Shown piece after piece: positions 43,993 to 53,433 of a DNA stretch of 64,000 nucleotides. The number at the start of each line of letters is the position of its first letter. Within the stretch, counting starts at the first letter, position 1. Origin of the DNA: a bacterium (GTDB lineage Bacteria > Cyanobacteriota > Vampirovibrionia > Gastranaerophilales > Gastranaerophilaceae); NCBI GenBank assembly GCA_017536545.1, contig JAFXHF010000007.1, positions 62,001 to 126,000 of the forward strand, read 5' to 3'. The notes under the pieces are model-generated. The model was given only the letters and a program-made list of their open reading frames with translations, had not been told where the DNA came from and ran no database searches. Position numbers and translations under genes: made by a program.

Positions 43993-45797
43993 TGAAAAAA
44001 CTATCTACAACACTGCTATTAGTATCCATTTTTATCACTTTTGCGATATTTATTAGTCACAAAAGCAAATCTTTCACAGTGTTGACAGTTGAAACCCCAA
44101 CGAAAATTACAGTTAGCAAAAATATCAGTAAAAAATCAAATAAAACTGAAAATATATGTATTGAAGGAATTGATAGTTTTTCTCTAACGAATAGTAATGA
44201 TAATATTATCCTCCAAAACTATAATTTAACACAGACTGAATTGATTAGTTTAGGTTATTTAGCCCAAGAATATGCATTAAAAACATTATTAAATCAAAAA
44301 GTATCACTAAAATACAGTTCATACGTTTCAAAAGATTGTAAATATGCAAACATCTACATAAACGGTACTGACTATAAAAAATTACTAGAAAATAATGGTT
44401 TTGGAATAACTAATAAGAAAATCAACAATATTGAAAAATTCGAAGAAAATCTGAACAAAGCAAGAAAATTAGACTTAGTGGTTCTAAACCACCACTCTGG
44501 GAAATATCACACTCTAGATTGCCCATATGGTGAAATTGCACACGACAAAGTAATTTTACCTAAAAATCAATTAGCAGACGACAGTATTCCTTGTAAATTC
44601 TGTAATAACAATCAATCCAAAGTGCAATCTTTAAAACTAAACCGAGATATTTTTGAAGTTACTAACATAATACAGCCAAAACTCACTTTAAGTCATAATG
44701 GGATCACTACAATTATGACAGATTTCACAAAAGCTATGAAACCTAACACCCAATGCAATAATGTTGCATGTACTGAACTTATAAAACAAATAAACCAAGC
44801 AAAATCAAGCATTGATATAGCAATTTATGGATATCGAGAAGTGCCTGCAATTACTTCAGCAATAAAAAGAGCTAAATCTCGTGGGGTTAAAATAAGATAT
44901 ATTTACGACTCATATTTTGACACCAATAAAAACTATTATCCGCATAATCGAATAATAGAAAGCCTTGCTGACGAATATAAAACAGATAAAAGTGAAACAC
45001 CTGCACTTAGCAACATGTTGATGCACAATAAATTTATAATATTTGATAAGAAAATAGTGTACACAGGTTCTATGAATTTATCTTCAACAGGCACCTCAGG
45101 CTATGATGTTAATAGTATTGTAATACTAGATTCGCCTGAAATAGCCTCTCTTTACTCTAAAGAATTCGAACAAATGATGTCAGGGAAATTTCACACAGAG
45201 AAAGATAGAATTCCCGAAAATCGAATTTACAAACTAAATAATACTGAAGTCGAAGTATATTTTTCACCTAAGGACAAAACCTCAAATAGAATTATAGAAC
45301 TAATAAATGGAGCACAAACATACATTTACGTCCCGACATTTTTGATTACTCACTCTGGAATTGCAAAAGCTCTAATAAATGCAAAAGCTAGAGGTATTGA
45401 TGTCCGAGTAATAATAGATGCCAATAGTGTTACCACTAAAAACACAAAACACGCACTTTTGAGAAAATCTAACGTTATGCTAAAAACCGAAAATTATGCA
45501 GGCAAAATGCATTCAAAATCAATGATTATTGATGATTTGTATTTCATAACAGGTTCTATGAATTTCTCAAATAGTGGAGAAAACAAAAACGATGAAAATA
45601 CAATAATTATCAAAGATAAAGACATTGCCCAATTACACAAAAATATATTTTTATACCTATGGACAAAAATCCCAAATAAATATCTAAAGCAAAACGCAAA
45701 ACCAGAAAGTCCTGACTCCATAGGTTCTTGCCAAGATGGAATCGATAATAACTTCAACAATAAAACAGATAAAGAAGAAAGTTATTGCAATATTTAA
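43989..45797 (+). CDS. Exported SNase-fold / zinc-motif / double phospholipase D-domain protein
   Basis: The 602-residue product has an N-terminal membrane or signal segment (6-24). A region then matches the thermonuclease (SNase) beta-barrel layout (30-150; ICIEGIDSF, YLAQEYALKTLLNQKVSLKY) but lacks its catalytic Arg and Glu. A zinc-type motif follows (HHSGKYHTLDCPYG, then IPCKFCN; about 168-205). Two PLD domains have intact HxKx4D motifs, HNKFIIFD near 345 and HSKSMIID near 507, each followed by GSMN. The tail CQDGIDNNFNNKTDKEE resembles calcium-binding DGxDN modules. It is likely an envelope nuclease or phospholipase. It overlaps the ChbG-like gene by 4 nt. Confidence 0.78.
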   Translation: MMKKLSTTLLLVSIFITFAIFISHKSKSFTVLTVETPTKITVSKNISKKSNKTENICIEGIDSFSLTNSNDNIILQNYNLTQTELISLGYLAQEYALKTLLNQKVSLKYSSYVSKDCKYANIYINGTDYKKLLENNGFGITNKKINNIEKFEENLNKARKLDLVVLNHHSGKYHTLDCPYGEIAHDKVILPKNQLADDSIPCKFCNNNQSKVQSLKLNRDIFEVTNIIQPKLTLSHNGITTIMTDFTKAMKPNTQCNNVACTELIKQINQAKSSIDIAIYGYREVPAITSAIKRAKSRGVKIRYIYDSYFDTNKNYYPHNRIIESLADEYKTDKSETPALSNMLMHNKFIIFDKKIVYTGSMNLSSTGTSGYDVNSIVILDSPEIASLYSKEFEQMMSGKFHTEKDRIPENRIYKLNNTEVEVYFSPKDKTSNRIIELINGAQTYIYVPTFLITHSGIAKALINAKARGIDVRVIIDANSVTTKNTKHALLRKSNVMLKTENYAGKMHSKSMIIDDLYFITGSMNFSNSGENKNDENTIIIKDKDIAQLHKNIFLYLWTKIPNKYLKQNAKPESPDSIGSCQDGIDNNFNNKTDKEESYCNI

Positions 45798-46276
45798 AAA
45801 TAGTTAACACTAATACCGTGCTTTGTGAAAGTAAATTGCAACTTTAGAATATCCTTTTCGTACTCATCAGGTAAATACTCAAAAGGTTCAGACATTTTCA
45901 CAGCTCTAACAGCAGCATAATCAAATAACTCATCTTTCGAAGGTTTAAGAACCTTATAAGAATCAATCCTACCCCTTTTGGTTATTTTAAAAAGGATGAC
46001 TGTATTAGGGGAGCCTTCAACTTGTTGAGGTTTGAAATTAGAGATAACCTTTTGCTGAATAACCTTAACGTAACCTGACAGATCTACATCTTCAGCCTCA
46101 GGTTCAAACATATCCATAGCTCTTTGCATAACTCTTGGCATTGCTTCATTACCATTAGTCCTATGCATTGAAAATGGTGCTGTAACCATTTCAGTAACAT
46201 CAGAGCCCAACATAAAGGCATTAGCTGAGCTAATGGATAAAAATAAAACAAATATTCCTAGAAGAACCCTAAGCAC
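45794..46276 (-). CDS. Exported TonB C-terminal-domain protein
   Basis: The 160-residue protein starts at a GTG with AAGGGGG 6-7 nt upstream. It has a signal peptide (RVLLGIFVLFLSISSANA) and a TonB_C-like domain at about 65-155 (VKVIQQKVISNFKPQ, VILFKITKRGRIDSYKVLKPS, DYAAVRAVKMSEPFEYLP). It lacks the Pro-rich spacer and membrane anchor of true TonB, so it is more like the small periplasmic TonB-family proteins of unknown partner. It follows argS by 10 nt. Its end overlaps the convergent PLD protein gene by 4 nt. Confidence 0.8.
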   Translation of the reverse strand: MLRVLLGIFVLFLSISSANAFMLGSDVTEMVTAPFSMHRTNGNEAMPRVMQRAMDMFEPEAEDVDLSGYVKVIQQKVISNFKPQQVEGSPNTVILFKITKRGRIDSYKVLKPSKDELFDYAAVRAVKMSEPFEYLPDEYEKDILKLQFTFTKHGISVNYF

Positions 46277-46286
46277 GAGTACCCCC

Positions 46287-48026
46287 TTACATACGTTCTG
46301 GAGCTGACACTGCTAAGATATTCAATGCATTTGCAAGAACTGTTTTAAATGCCCATACAAGAACTAATCTTGATTTTGTAACTTCTAAATCATCAGTAAT
46401 AACTCTTGTTGAGTTATAGAATGAGTGGAACTCAGAAGCCAATTCTTGAACATAACGACAAATTGTATAAACTTGTCTTGCTTGAGCTGAAGATTTAATC
46501 ATTGGTTTAAATTCTTCTAATTTCAAGATTAATTTTCTAGCATCTTTTACAGAAATTGATGCAATATTTTCATCAAATTCAGCTACTAACTTATCAAATT
46601 CAGATTCAGAAAGAACTGCTGGAATTGTTTTACCAGTTTCTGTATCAACTCTATCTGTAATCGCATTTCTAATAATAGAACAAGCTCTAGCATGTGCATA
46701 TTGAACATAGAATACTGGATTTTCATCAGATTTAGTTTTAGCAAGTTCAATATCAAAATCTAAAGTTGTATCAATATTTCTCATAGACATCCAGAAACGA
46801 GTTGCATCAACACCAACTTCATCAATTAAATCTTCAAGAGTAACCATATTTTTACGTTTACCCATACGAACTTCATTACCGTTAATAACAAGGTTAACTA
46901 ACTGACCTAAAAGAACTTCAAGCTTGTCTGGATTATATCCAAGAGCCTCAATTGAAGCTTTAACACGAGCAACATACCCGTGGTGATCAGCACCCCAAAT
47001 GTTAATCATTCTATCAAAACCACGTTCAAGTTTATCTACGTGATACGCAATATCAGCAGTTAAATAGGTATTTGAACCATCAGCCTTTTTGATAACTCTA
47101 TCCTGATCATCTCCGTAATCAGAAGATTTAAACCATTCTGCACCTTCTTGATTATAGATTTTACCGCTATCTCTAAGTTTTTGAACACACTCTTCAACTT
47201 TACCAGAATTGTGTAATGATAATTCTGAATAGAACTTATCAAATGTAACTCTAAAATTATCTAATAAATCTCGTTGAACTTTTTCTTCATATTCTTTTGC
47301 ATAATCACAATATACATCTAAAGAAATCTTATCAACATCATTACCAACAGCCTCTAACTCAGCTTTTTTATCAATAATAAATTGTTTTGCAACAGGAATT
47401 AAATAATCCCCTGGATAATAATTTTTTCTTTCAATTTCATCTTCTGGGAAGTCAATATTTTCACCCAATTCTTGTTTAACACGAATAATCAAAGAATTAC
47501 CAAGTTTTTGGATTTGAGAACCTGCATCATTAATATAAAATTCTTGATAAACATCGTGTCCATAGAATTTTAAAAGATTAGCTAAAGCACTACCCATAGC
47601 AGCCCAACGACCATGTCCGATATGAAATGGACCAGTTGGGTTAGCGGAAATATATTCTAAGATAATATTTTCTTTTTCAATTGAATCTGGACGACCAAAT
47701 TCAGCTTTTTTATTATAAATTTCTTTAATTAAGTTGATTAGTAATGAGTCACCAGCTTTAAAATTGATAAAGCCACCAATTACAGAATAATCGCTATCTT
47801 CTTTTTCAACAAATTCAACAATAGCATTTGCAATCATAGGTGGAGCAATTTTGGCATTACGAGCTAAAGATGAAACGTTAATAGCCAAATCTCCAAACTC
47901 TGGATTTTTTGGTTTTTCAACAGGTAATGAACCTCTTGTATATTCAGTCATTTGACCTAATTTACCAGCCTTAATAGCTTCTTCAATCGCTGTTTCAATT
48001 TTATTTAAAAAGTAATCTCTTAACAT
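46287..48026 (-). CDS. argS: Arginyl-tRNA synthetase
   Basis: This class I synthetase charges tRNA-Arg. The 579 residues contain the HIGH motif in NPTGPFHIGHGRWAAMG, the WGADHHGYVARVKA block, MGKRKNMVTLEDLIDEVG in the KMSKS region, the N-terminal Arg-S domain and the C-terminal DALR anticodon-binding domain ending in SAPERM. GAGGT lies 7 nt before the ATG. The TonB-C gene follows in the same transcript. A terminator for the upstream phosphohexomutase gene separates the two units. Confidence 0.97.
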   Translation of the reverse strand: MLRDYFLNKIETAIEEAIKAGKLGQMTEYTRGSLPVEKPKNPEFGDLAINVSSLARNAKIAPPMIANAIVEFVEKEDSDYSVIGGFINFKAGDSLLINLIKEIYNKKAEFGRPDSIEKENIILEYISANPTGPFHIGHGRWAAMGSALANLLKFYGHDVYQEFYINDAGSQIQKLGNSLIIRVKQELGENIDFPEDEIERKNYYPGDYLIPVAKQFIIDKKAELEAVGNDVDKISLDVYCDYAKEYEEKVQRDLLDNFRVTFDKFYSELSLHNSGKVEECVQKLRDSGKIYNQEGAEWFKSSDYGDDQDRVIKKADGSNTYLTADIAYHVDKLERGFDRMINIWGADHHGYVARVKASIEALGYNPDKLEVLLGQLVNLVINGNEVRMGKRKNMVTLEDLIDEVGVDATRFWMSMRNIDTTLDFDIELAKTKSDENPVFYVQYAHARACSIIRNAITDRVDTETGKTIPAVLSESEFDKLVAEFDENIASISVKDARKLILKLEEFKPMIKSSAQARQVYTICRYVQELASEFHSFYNSTRVITDDLEVTKSRLVLVWAFKTVLANALNILAVSAPERM

Positions 48027-48067
48027 ATCAACCTCATATTATATATTTCGCAAATTAATTATAATAT

Positions 48068-48096
48068 AAAAAGACTCTGAAACAAGTTCAGAGTCC
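48068..48096 (-). terminator. Terminator of the large phosphohexomutase gene
   Basis: On the minus strand GACTCTGA pairs with TCAGAGTC around a 7-nt loop and is followed by TTTTT. It lies 15 nt after the stop codon. Confidence 0.85.
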
Positions 48097-48111
48097 TTCT
48101 CAAAAATTATA

Positions 48112-50391
48112 TTAGAATTTATATTCTGGAACTTCAAACGGTTCATTATTTGCATCCTTGTCAACGAAAGCCAAATAATATTCCATTGCATCTTCTTTAC
48201 AATTATTGTAAGAATTTTCAGGCACTAACTCACAGTGTAGTTGAGTTCTATCACCAGAATAGTTTCCTAAAACAGAGGCAAATTTTTCTATTTCAGCCTT
48301 AACCAAACCACCACCATAAGCCTTTGTCTTAGCATCTGTACCTGATGGTCTGATTTCGATGTACTTATCATCAAATTCTAAATACGTACCATCACCAACA
48401 AACTTGATAGATTTTAAAGCATCAAAACTCAAACCTTCAGCATTGAATTTGTCGTTTAAAATACGTTTAATATCTTCAATTGAAATTAAACCTTTTCTTT
48501 TTGCGATAGCTAATGACAAATAGAACATATCGTTTTTAGTTCTAAGAGCTTCACCCTCAACTTTTGCCTGTTTTAACTTGTTAATATCAGGTTCTGATTC
48601 GTTGTAATATGAAATATCTACACGGGTGTCAAAACGACCTTTAATATTATTATCATTAAATACTTTTTCTAAGTATTCAGATAGATAAATACCATCACCC
48701 TTCAATTGTGCAAGTAGAGCTGAAGCAACAACAATAGCTTCTGTTGCAGATTTTTCTCTCATTGCAACTGCAAGACGACCATTTTGAGATTCAATTAAAT
48801 CTTCGGTACCCATAATCATACCACCAGACTCTTCTCCTCCAAATACTAGACGAGGATCAACACCTAGGTTAATAGAATTTCCAAATACATCATCTACAAC
48901 AACATTTTTATCAGGATTATTTTTAAGTTGAAGTTCAACTTTTTTCATAATATTTGCAATTTCTTTAAAACCTACAGGAACATTCACTACTTGAACACCT
49001 TTACTTTTTGCCCATTCATCCCAAGATAGAGCAGAAGCTGTTGTTTTAATCATAAATCTAGGGTGATTATTCCAAAGATTTTCCTTAACAAGTTGAGCAG
49101 ACCAAAAATCCATCAACAACAAGAATGCTTGGTTTGCAGTGAAGACAGTCAACACTTTTTCACCATCTAAAACAATATAATCAACACCCAGTCTTTTTAA
49201 TTCTTCAACTCGTGAAATTGATTCAGTTTGAGTGATTGTTAACCTGTCGTGATCTGGATCTGTAATAAGAACCGCAGTACCTACTGGATAATCTTTCAAT
49301 TTATTTGCATAATTCAATGTGTCAATTACAGGGAAGAACTTTGTTCCATCTTGTCTTTTAGCTAAAACTGTAGCATCTACTGAATAATCATAGAACGCTT
49401 TTTCACCTTTTGGAGTAACGTCATACTTACCAATAGAATGGAAAAACGGATCTTCATCTGTGTTAAACCAAACAAATTTATCAGAAATACCAAGTTTTGC
49501 TAAAACTCTTGATAATGTTCTATAAGCTGAACCCCCAACGTTTTCGATAACGATTTTTGAGTTAAAAGATTTAATCATATCAAGGTTAACATCTTTAGCA
49601 ACACCAGATTTTAAATATTCAACATAAAGATCTACACCATCATCGAAAGATTTAAGAACAGATTCGTTAATTAATGGGTTATCTTTAGCAGAAATTTTAA
49701 TCTCATAAGAACCATTACGTTCAACCTCATCAAAAATCTCTTGAATTTTATTCACAAATTCCATTGATTCTTCAGGCAAATATTGAGAACCTTGAGAGTT
49801 TAAATCTTTTGTAGCATTTTTCACCGATATCCCGTGACTTGATGTAATATATTCACCGCCTAGCAAATCCAATTTAAACGCTAAAAATGAAGCCAACCAA
49901 ATTGGAATAGTTTCTTTTCCTGAAGGGACTAAAGTTTGAATACCATTTGCAGCTTGAATACGAGCAATAGCATCTAAGAAAAGTTTTGAATTGTAACGAA
50001 CTTCACAACCAGCAACTTTAACAATTCTTTTATTTGGGTATTTTTCAACTGCAACAAGTGCCTTTGCCAATGTTGCCAACACAATACCTACAAGATTGAT
50101 AGGAAATCTTGTATCTTGTGGGAATAATATATTTTGAGGTCCACGAATACCTGCAGTCGAAACTTTTGCTTCTTTTGCGTAATTTGCAAACCATTCTTCC
50201 AAGTTCAAACCTTCAGGATTTGTAACTTCATCATAAGGTTTTAAATGTTCTCTTTTTAAAATAAAAGAAAACTCACCATCGTTATCAAAATTCATTAAGT
50301 TCAAATTCTTAATATATTCTGGAGTTTTATCATAAACACTTTTAAACAACTCATTTTCTAGTGCTACACTAGATGTTTTTAATTCAACCAT
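48112..50391 (-). CDS. Large alpha-D-phosphohexomutase (phosphoglucomutase-like)
   Basis: The 759-residue protein keeps the four phosphohexomutase loops in divergent form. They are TSSHGIS (phosphoserine loop, around 180), TDPDHDRLT (metal loop, around 378), FGGEESGGMIMG (sugar loop, around 520) and RPSGTDAKTKAYGG (phosphate loop, around 710). It is about 60% longer than the 475-aa ManB-type enzyme at 6826, with extra N-terminal and internal sequence. Glycogen or trehalose-related glucose phosphate interconversion is plausible; substrate cannot be read from sequence. AAGGAGAGAGG precedes the ATG. Confidence 0.85.
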   Translation of the reverse strand: MVELKTSSVALENELFKSVYDKTPEYIKNLNLMNFDNDGEFSFILKREHLKPYDEVTNPEGLNLEEWFANYAKEAKVSTAGIRGPQNILFPQDTRFPINLVGIVLATLAKALVAVEKYPNKRIVKVAGCEVRYNSKLFLDAIARIQAANGIQTLVPSGKETIPIWLASFLAFKLDLLGGEYITSSHGISVKNATKDLNSQGSQYLPEESMEFVNKIQEIFDEVERNGSYEIKISAKDNPLINESVLKSFDDGVDLYVEYLKSGVAKDVNLDMIKSFNSKIVIENVGGSAYRTLSRVLAKLGISDKFVWFNTDEDPFFHSIGKYDVTPKGEKAFYDYSVDATVLAKRQDGTKFFPVIDTLNYANKLKDYPVGTAVLITDPDHDRLTITQTESISRVEELKRLGVDYIVLDGEKVLTVFTANQAFLLLMDFWSAQLVKENLWNNHPRFMIKTTASALSWDEWAKSKGVQVVNVPVGFKEIANIMKKVELQLKNNPDKNVVVDDVFGNSINLGVDPRLVFGGEESGGMIMGTEDLIESQNGRLAVAMREKSATEAIVVASALLAQLKGDGIYLSEYLEKVFNDNNIKGRFDTRVDISYYNESEPDINKLKQAKVEGEALRTKNDMFYLSLAIAKRKGLISIEDIKRILNDKFNAEGLSFDALKSIKFVGDGTYLEFDDKYIEIRPSGTDAKTKAYGGGLVKAEIEKFASVLGNYSGDRTQLHCELVPENSYNNCKEDAMEYYLAFVDKDANNEPFEVPEYKF

Positions 50392-50496
50392 ACCTCTCTC
50401 CTTTTTTATTTAAATTAATAATACACTAAAAACTTATTAATATGTAGCCTCTTAATCAATTTTAATGTATAATAAATTAAATAAGGGGAGAAATTT

Positions 50497-51192
50497 ATGG
50501 CAAAACAAAAGAAAAATTACGCTTACAGAGAAGCTCACGAATTTAACAAGTGGAGATCTCTTTTTCAGTTTATAGTATGTAAAATAGGCTATAATGCAGT
50601 ACTAAAACTTATTTATAGGCTAGAAGTACACGGAACTGAAAACATTCCAAAAGATAACGATTACATTATTTGTCCAAATCACTTATCAACAATTGACCCC
50701 CCTATGATGGAAATTTTTATGCCAAGAAATATTGCATTTATGGCAAAAAAGGAATTGTTTGACATACCATTTATCAGATGGTGGATTGATTGGTTAGGAG
50801 CTTTTGCTGTCGATAGAGGAAACCTTGCACCTTCTACAGTAAAGACTGTTAAACAAATCAAAAAAAGTGAATGGGTATTTGGTATTTTTCCTCAAGGAAC
50901 ACGCCAAGCTCCAGGAACCATTAAAAACGTAGGCAAAGGATTTGCTGGACTTGCAAGAATGACAAAATGCAACATTTTACCTGTTGGAATTATCGGTACA
51001 AATGAGAAAAAATGGTTACCTTTCTCTGGTAAAATTATAATCAGAGTTGGTAAAATCATTCCATATAGTGAAGATTTGGATGCAGTTAGACTTGAATGGA
51101 TTAAACAAATCGAAGAACTAACTGGTTTTAAATACATTGAAGAAGAAGAACATGAAGAAGTAGCAGATGGAGGTTTAGACAAAAATGAGTAA
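50497..51192 (+). CDS. 1-acyl-sn-glycerol-3-phosphate acyltransferase, first of a pair
   Basis: PlsC-type membrane-associated enzymes make phosphatidic acid from lysophosphatidic acid. The 231-residue protein has the catalytic NHLSTIDPPMM (H-x4-D), the glycerol-phosphate binding block FGIFPQGTRQAPG and a hydrophobic stretch near the N terminus. AAGGGGAG lies 7-8 nt before the ATG. Its last 8 nt overlap the next PlsC-like gene. The acidic tail (EEEEHEEVADGG) is unusual. Confidence 0.9.
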   Translation: MAKQKKNYAYREAHEFNKWRSLFQFIVCKIGYNAVLKLIYRLEVHGTENIPKDNDYIICPNHLSTIDPPMMEIFMPRNIAFMAKKELFDIPFIRWWIDWLGAFAVDRGNLAPSTVKTVKQIKKSEWVFGIFPQGTRQAPGTIKNVGKGFAGLARMTKCNILPVGIIGTNEKKWLPFSGKIIIRVGKIIPYSEDLDAVRLEWIKQIEELTGFKYIEEEEHEEVADGGLDKNE

Positions 51193-51898
51193 TAGTAATA
51201 AACCTGTAAGAAACTTTAACAGAAGGACAGCAAAAGAGTATCACTGGTTTAGAACTTTATTTTTTATGACATTTCTTTTCACAGTAGTATATCCATTTTT
51301 TATGATATTCTACAATTTTAAAATTGAAGGTAGAGAAAATATTCCACCAAGAGTGGCAAAACAAGGTAAATATATGTATGCAGGGAACCACGTATCAGTA
51401 CTTGATCCACCAATGCTTGCCATGGCCGCACTATGCCCTGTTGCATTTATGGCAAAAAAAGAGTTGTTTGAATCTACCGAAAAATTAAATTGGATTATAA
51501 AACGCTTAGGTGCATTTGCCGTTGACAGAAACAAACCGGAAATTGCAACATTCAAAACAGTTCGAGATATTATCGGCACAACTTGGTCTTTGGGAATATT
51601 CCCTCAAGGCGGAACAAAACCTTACGGCAAGCTTGACGGAATCAAGAAAGGATTTGTAGTTATAGCAAAAGCTGCAAAAGCTGACGTTGTTCCTGTCGCT
51701 ATTGCTGACTGGGATGGATATCCTTCAGTTTACCCATTCACAAGACGTAATGTTAATATAAAAATAGGAAAACCAATTTCTTGGGAACTAGATGATGATG
51801 TAATCGTCTATGAATGGTCAAAACAAATTTCTGAATTGGCAAATTATGAAAATTGTGCACCAATTCCAGAATCATATAAAGAAAAAGCTCAAGTTTAA
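51185..51898 (+). CDS. 1-acyl-sn-glycerol-3-phosphate acyltransferase, second of a pair
   Basis: This is the second PlsC-family enzyme, 237 residues, with NHVSVLDPPML and the block LGIFPQGGTKPYG. It has an N-terminal hydrophobic helix (LFFMTFLFTVVYPFFMIFY). It is clearly a paralogue of the gene just before it, sharing the FMAKKELF and LGAFAVDR phrases. The pair may differ in acyl or acceptor preference. The 8-nt overlap implies coupled translation and similar amounts. A strong terminator follows. Confidence 0.9.
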   Translation: MSNSNKPVRNFNRRTAKEYHWFRTLFFMTFLFTVVYPFFMIFYNFKIEGRENIPPRVAKQGKYMYAGNHVSVLDPPMLAMAALCPVAFMAKKELFESTEKLNWIIKRLGAFAVDRNKPEIATFKTVRDIIGTTWSLGIFPQGGTKPYGKLDGIKKGFVVIAKAAKADVVPVAIADWDGYPSVYPFTRRNVNIKIGKPISWELDDDVIVYEWSKQISELANYENCAPIPESYKEKAQV

Positions 51899-51911
51899 CC
51901 AACTTAGATAA

Positions 51912-51942
51912 AAATAAAGCCCCTTTTCAGGGGCTTTATTTT
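51912..51942. terminator. Bidirectional terminator after the PlsC pair
   Basis: AAATAAAGCCCCT/AGGGGCTTTATTT with a TTTC loop is flanked by A-rich and T-rich tails. It serves the PlsC operon (+) and the Pro-rich HEAT gene (-). Confidence 0.9.
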
Positions 51943-51979
51943 ATTTAAAGAAAGGAATTTTGTTTTTATAAATCAAATC

Positions 51980-53176
51980 TTATACTTGATTTAATCTTTC
52001 AAGAGCTAACTTAGCAGTTTCAGCTACGCCTGGATCTTGATCGTTTTGAGCGATTGAGAATACAGTTGTTAAATCTTTTTTGTATGCTGGATTTTGGATG
52101 TAGCTTAACGCTTCGATAGCTGATGCTCTAACCATTGGGTTAGGGTTGTCTTTTAAGTTGTCAACCACTGTGATAGCACCTGGTAATTCTGTTAGAGGCA
52201 CTGTTTGGTTAGACAAACGAGCTACTTCATCTCCGTAAAGCTTTTGCATAATAGCTACTGTGAATAATGCATAGCTTTTATTTCTTTCAGCTTGTTCTTT
52301 TGGAGTGATAGTATTTGCTAAAGCTTGTTCTGCTTCAGTTACTTCTTTACCAGTCATAATTTTTTCTCTAGCTGCAACTTGTTCTGCAGTTGGGCCAGCT
52401 AATGCTGAAGAGTCAAAATTGATGATATTTGTTAAAGAATCGAATACTTTTGTATCAACTAATTCAGTTGCTTTATCTGGAGCTACTTTTACCATATTAG
52501 CAATTTCTTCCATACCAGCTGCTTGAACATCAAAATCAGCATTTGTTAATTTTGCGATAAATGAATTCAAATCAACTTGAGGAGTAATTGTTTCAGAAGG
52601 TACAACTTCTGGTTTTGCTTCAGGTGCTACTGTAACAGCAGGTTCAGGAGTAACTGGAGCTTCTGGTTTAACTTCAACTGCTACTGGTTGAGGAGCGTTG
52701 ATGTTAGTTTGAGCTGGAACCACTTGAGGAGCAGGAACTACCACTACTTGAGGTGCAACTGGAACTTCTGCAGGAGCTGGAGCAACAGGAGCTTGAGGAA
52801 CAACTGCTACTTGAGGAGCTGCAGGAACAGGAGCTACTTGAGGTGCTGCTGGTAATGTTGCAACTTGTGGAGCTGCTGGAATTTGTGGAACAGCTTGTGG
52901 CATTGGCTGACAAACGTATGGTGGGTAATACGCTGGTTGTTGAGCCGGTGCTTGTGGATATGTATAAACCGGAGCTTGTGGGTAATTATACAAAGGTAAA
53001 GTTGGTTGAGCATATTGTCCTTGACATTGCTGACCTACACCTTGAGTACCTACAGTCGGATTATTAATTTCGATGTTTACTGCATTTAATTTTTGTGGTT
53101 GGGGTACAGGCATATAAGTTGTCTGTTGTTGTACCATATACGGATTCATCATTGGTACACATGGAATTTGATTCAT
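51980..53176 (-). CDS. Pro/Ala/Val-rich protein with C-terminal HEAT-like repeats
   Basis: The first 215 of 398 residues are low-complexity: a Gln/Tyr/Pro head (about 1-85), then runs of AAPQVA, VPQAP and PEAPV units. From about 217 a helical domain follows with HEAT-like repeats (FIAKLTNADFDVQAAGMEEI, NPMVRASAIEALSYI, DPGVAETAKLALERL). Neither a signal peptide nor a catalytic motif is seen. The form suggests a flexible scaffold or adaptor. GGAAAGG precedes the ATG. Several long ORFs on the opposite strand are by-products of the repeated codons. Confidence 0.75.
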   Translation of the reverse strand: MNQIPCVPMMNPYMVQQQTTYMPVPQPQKLNAVNIEINNPTVGTQGVGQQCQGQYAQPTLPLYNYPQAPVYTYPQAPAQQPAYYPPYVCQPMPQAVPQIPAAPQVATLPAAPQVAPVPAAPQVAVVPQAPVAPAPAEVPVAPQVVVVPAPQVVPAQTNINAPQPVAVEVKPEAPVTPEPAVTVAPEAKPEVVPSETITPQVDLNSFIAKLTNADFDVQAAGMEEIANMVKVAPDKATELVDTKVFDSLTNIINFDSSALAGPTAEQVAAREKIMTGKEVTEAEQALANTITPKEQAERNKSYALFTVAIMQKLYGDEVARLSNQTVPLTELPGAITVVDNLKDNPNPMVRASAIEALSYIQNPAYKKDLTTVFSIAQNDQDPGVAETAKLALERLNQV

Positions 53177-53433
53177 AATTTTTCCTTTCCTTATAAAATT
53201 GAGTCTTTTACCATTCTACCGTTTAAATAACCGTAAAGGTAAATTATTGCCAAAAATAGCCATTTTTTTAACAAAACTTCACACAAAAATCAAAAACACT
53301 TACTATTATTGAATTTCCAGCAACTATTATCCAAGTAGGCAAATTAACTGGAAAGAATTTTATTTTTATGGTAAAATTGAGGTTGTTAGGATATAGTAGA
53401 CGGTCAAAATCCAGATATACTTTGAGGATATAG

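Noticed and set aside
52577..53067. Long + strand ORFs (92-104 aa) opposite the Pro-rich gene
   Set aside because: They are composed almost only of repeats of a few residues (Leu/Glu/Gln or Arg/Asn/Cys/Ser), as expected from reading biased Pro/Ala/Val codons in other frames. The minus-strand gene has a start site and a HEAT domain.
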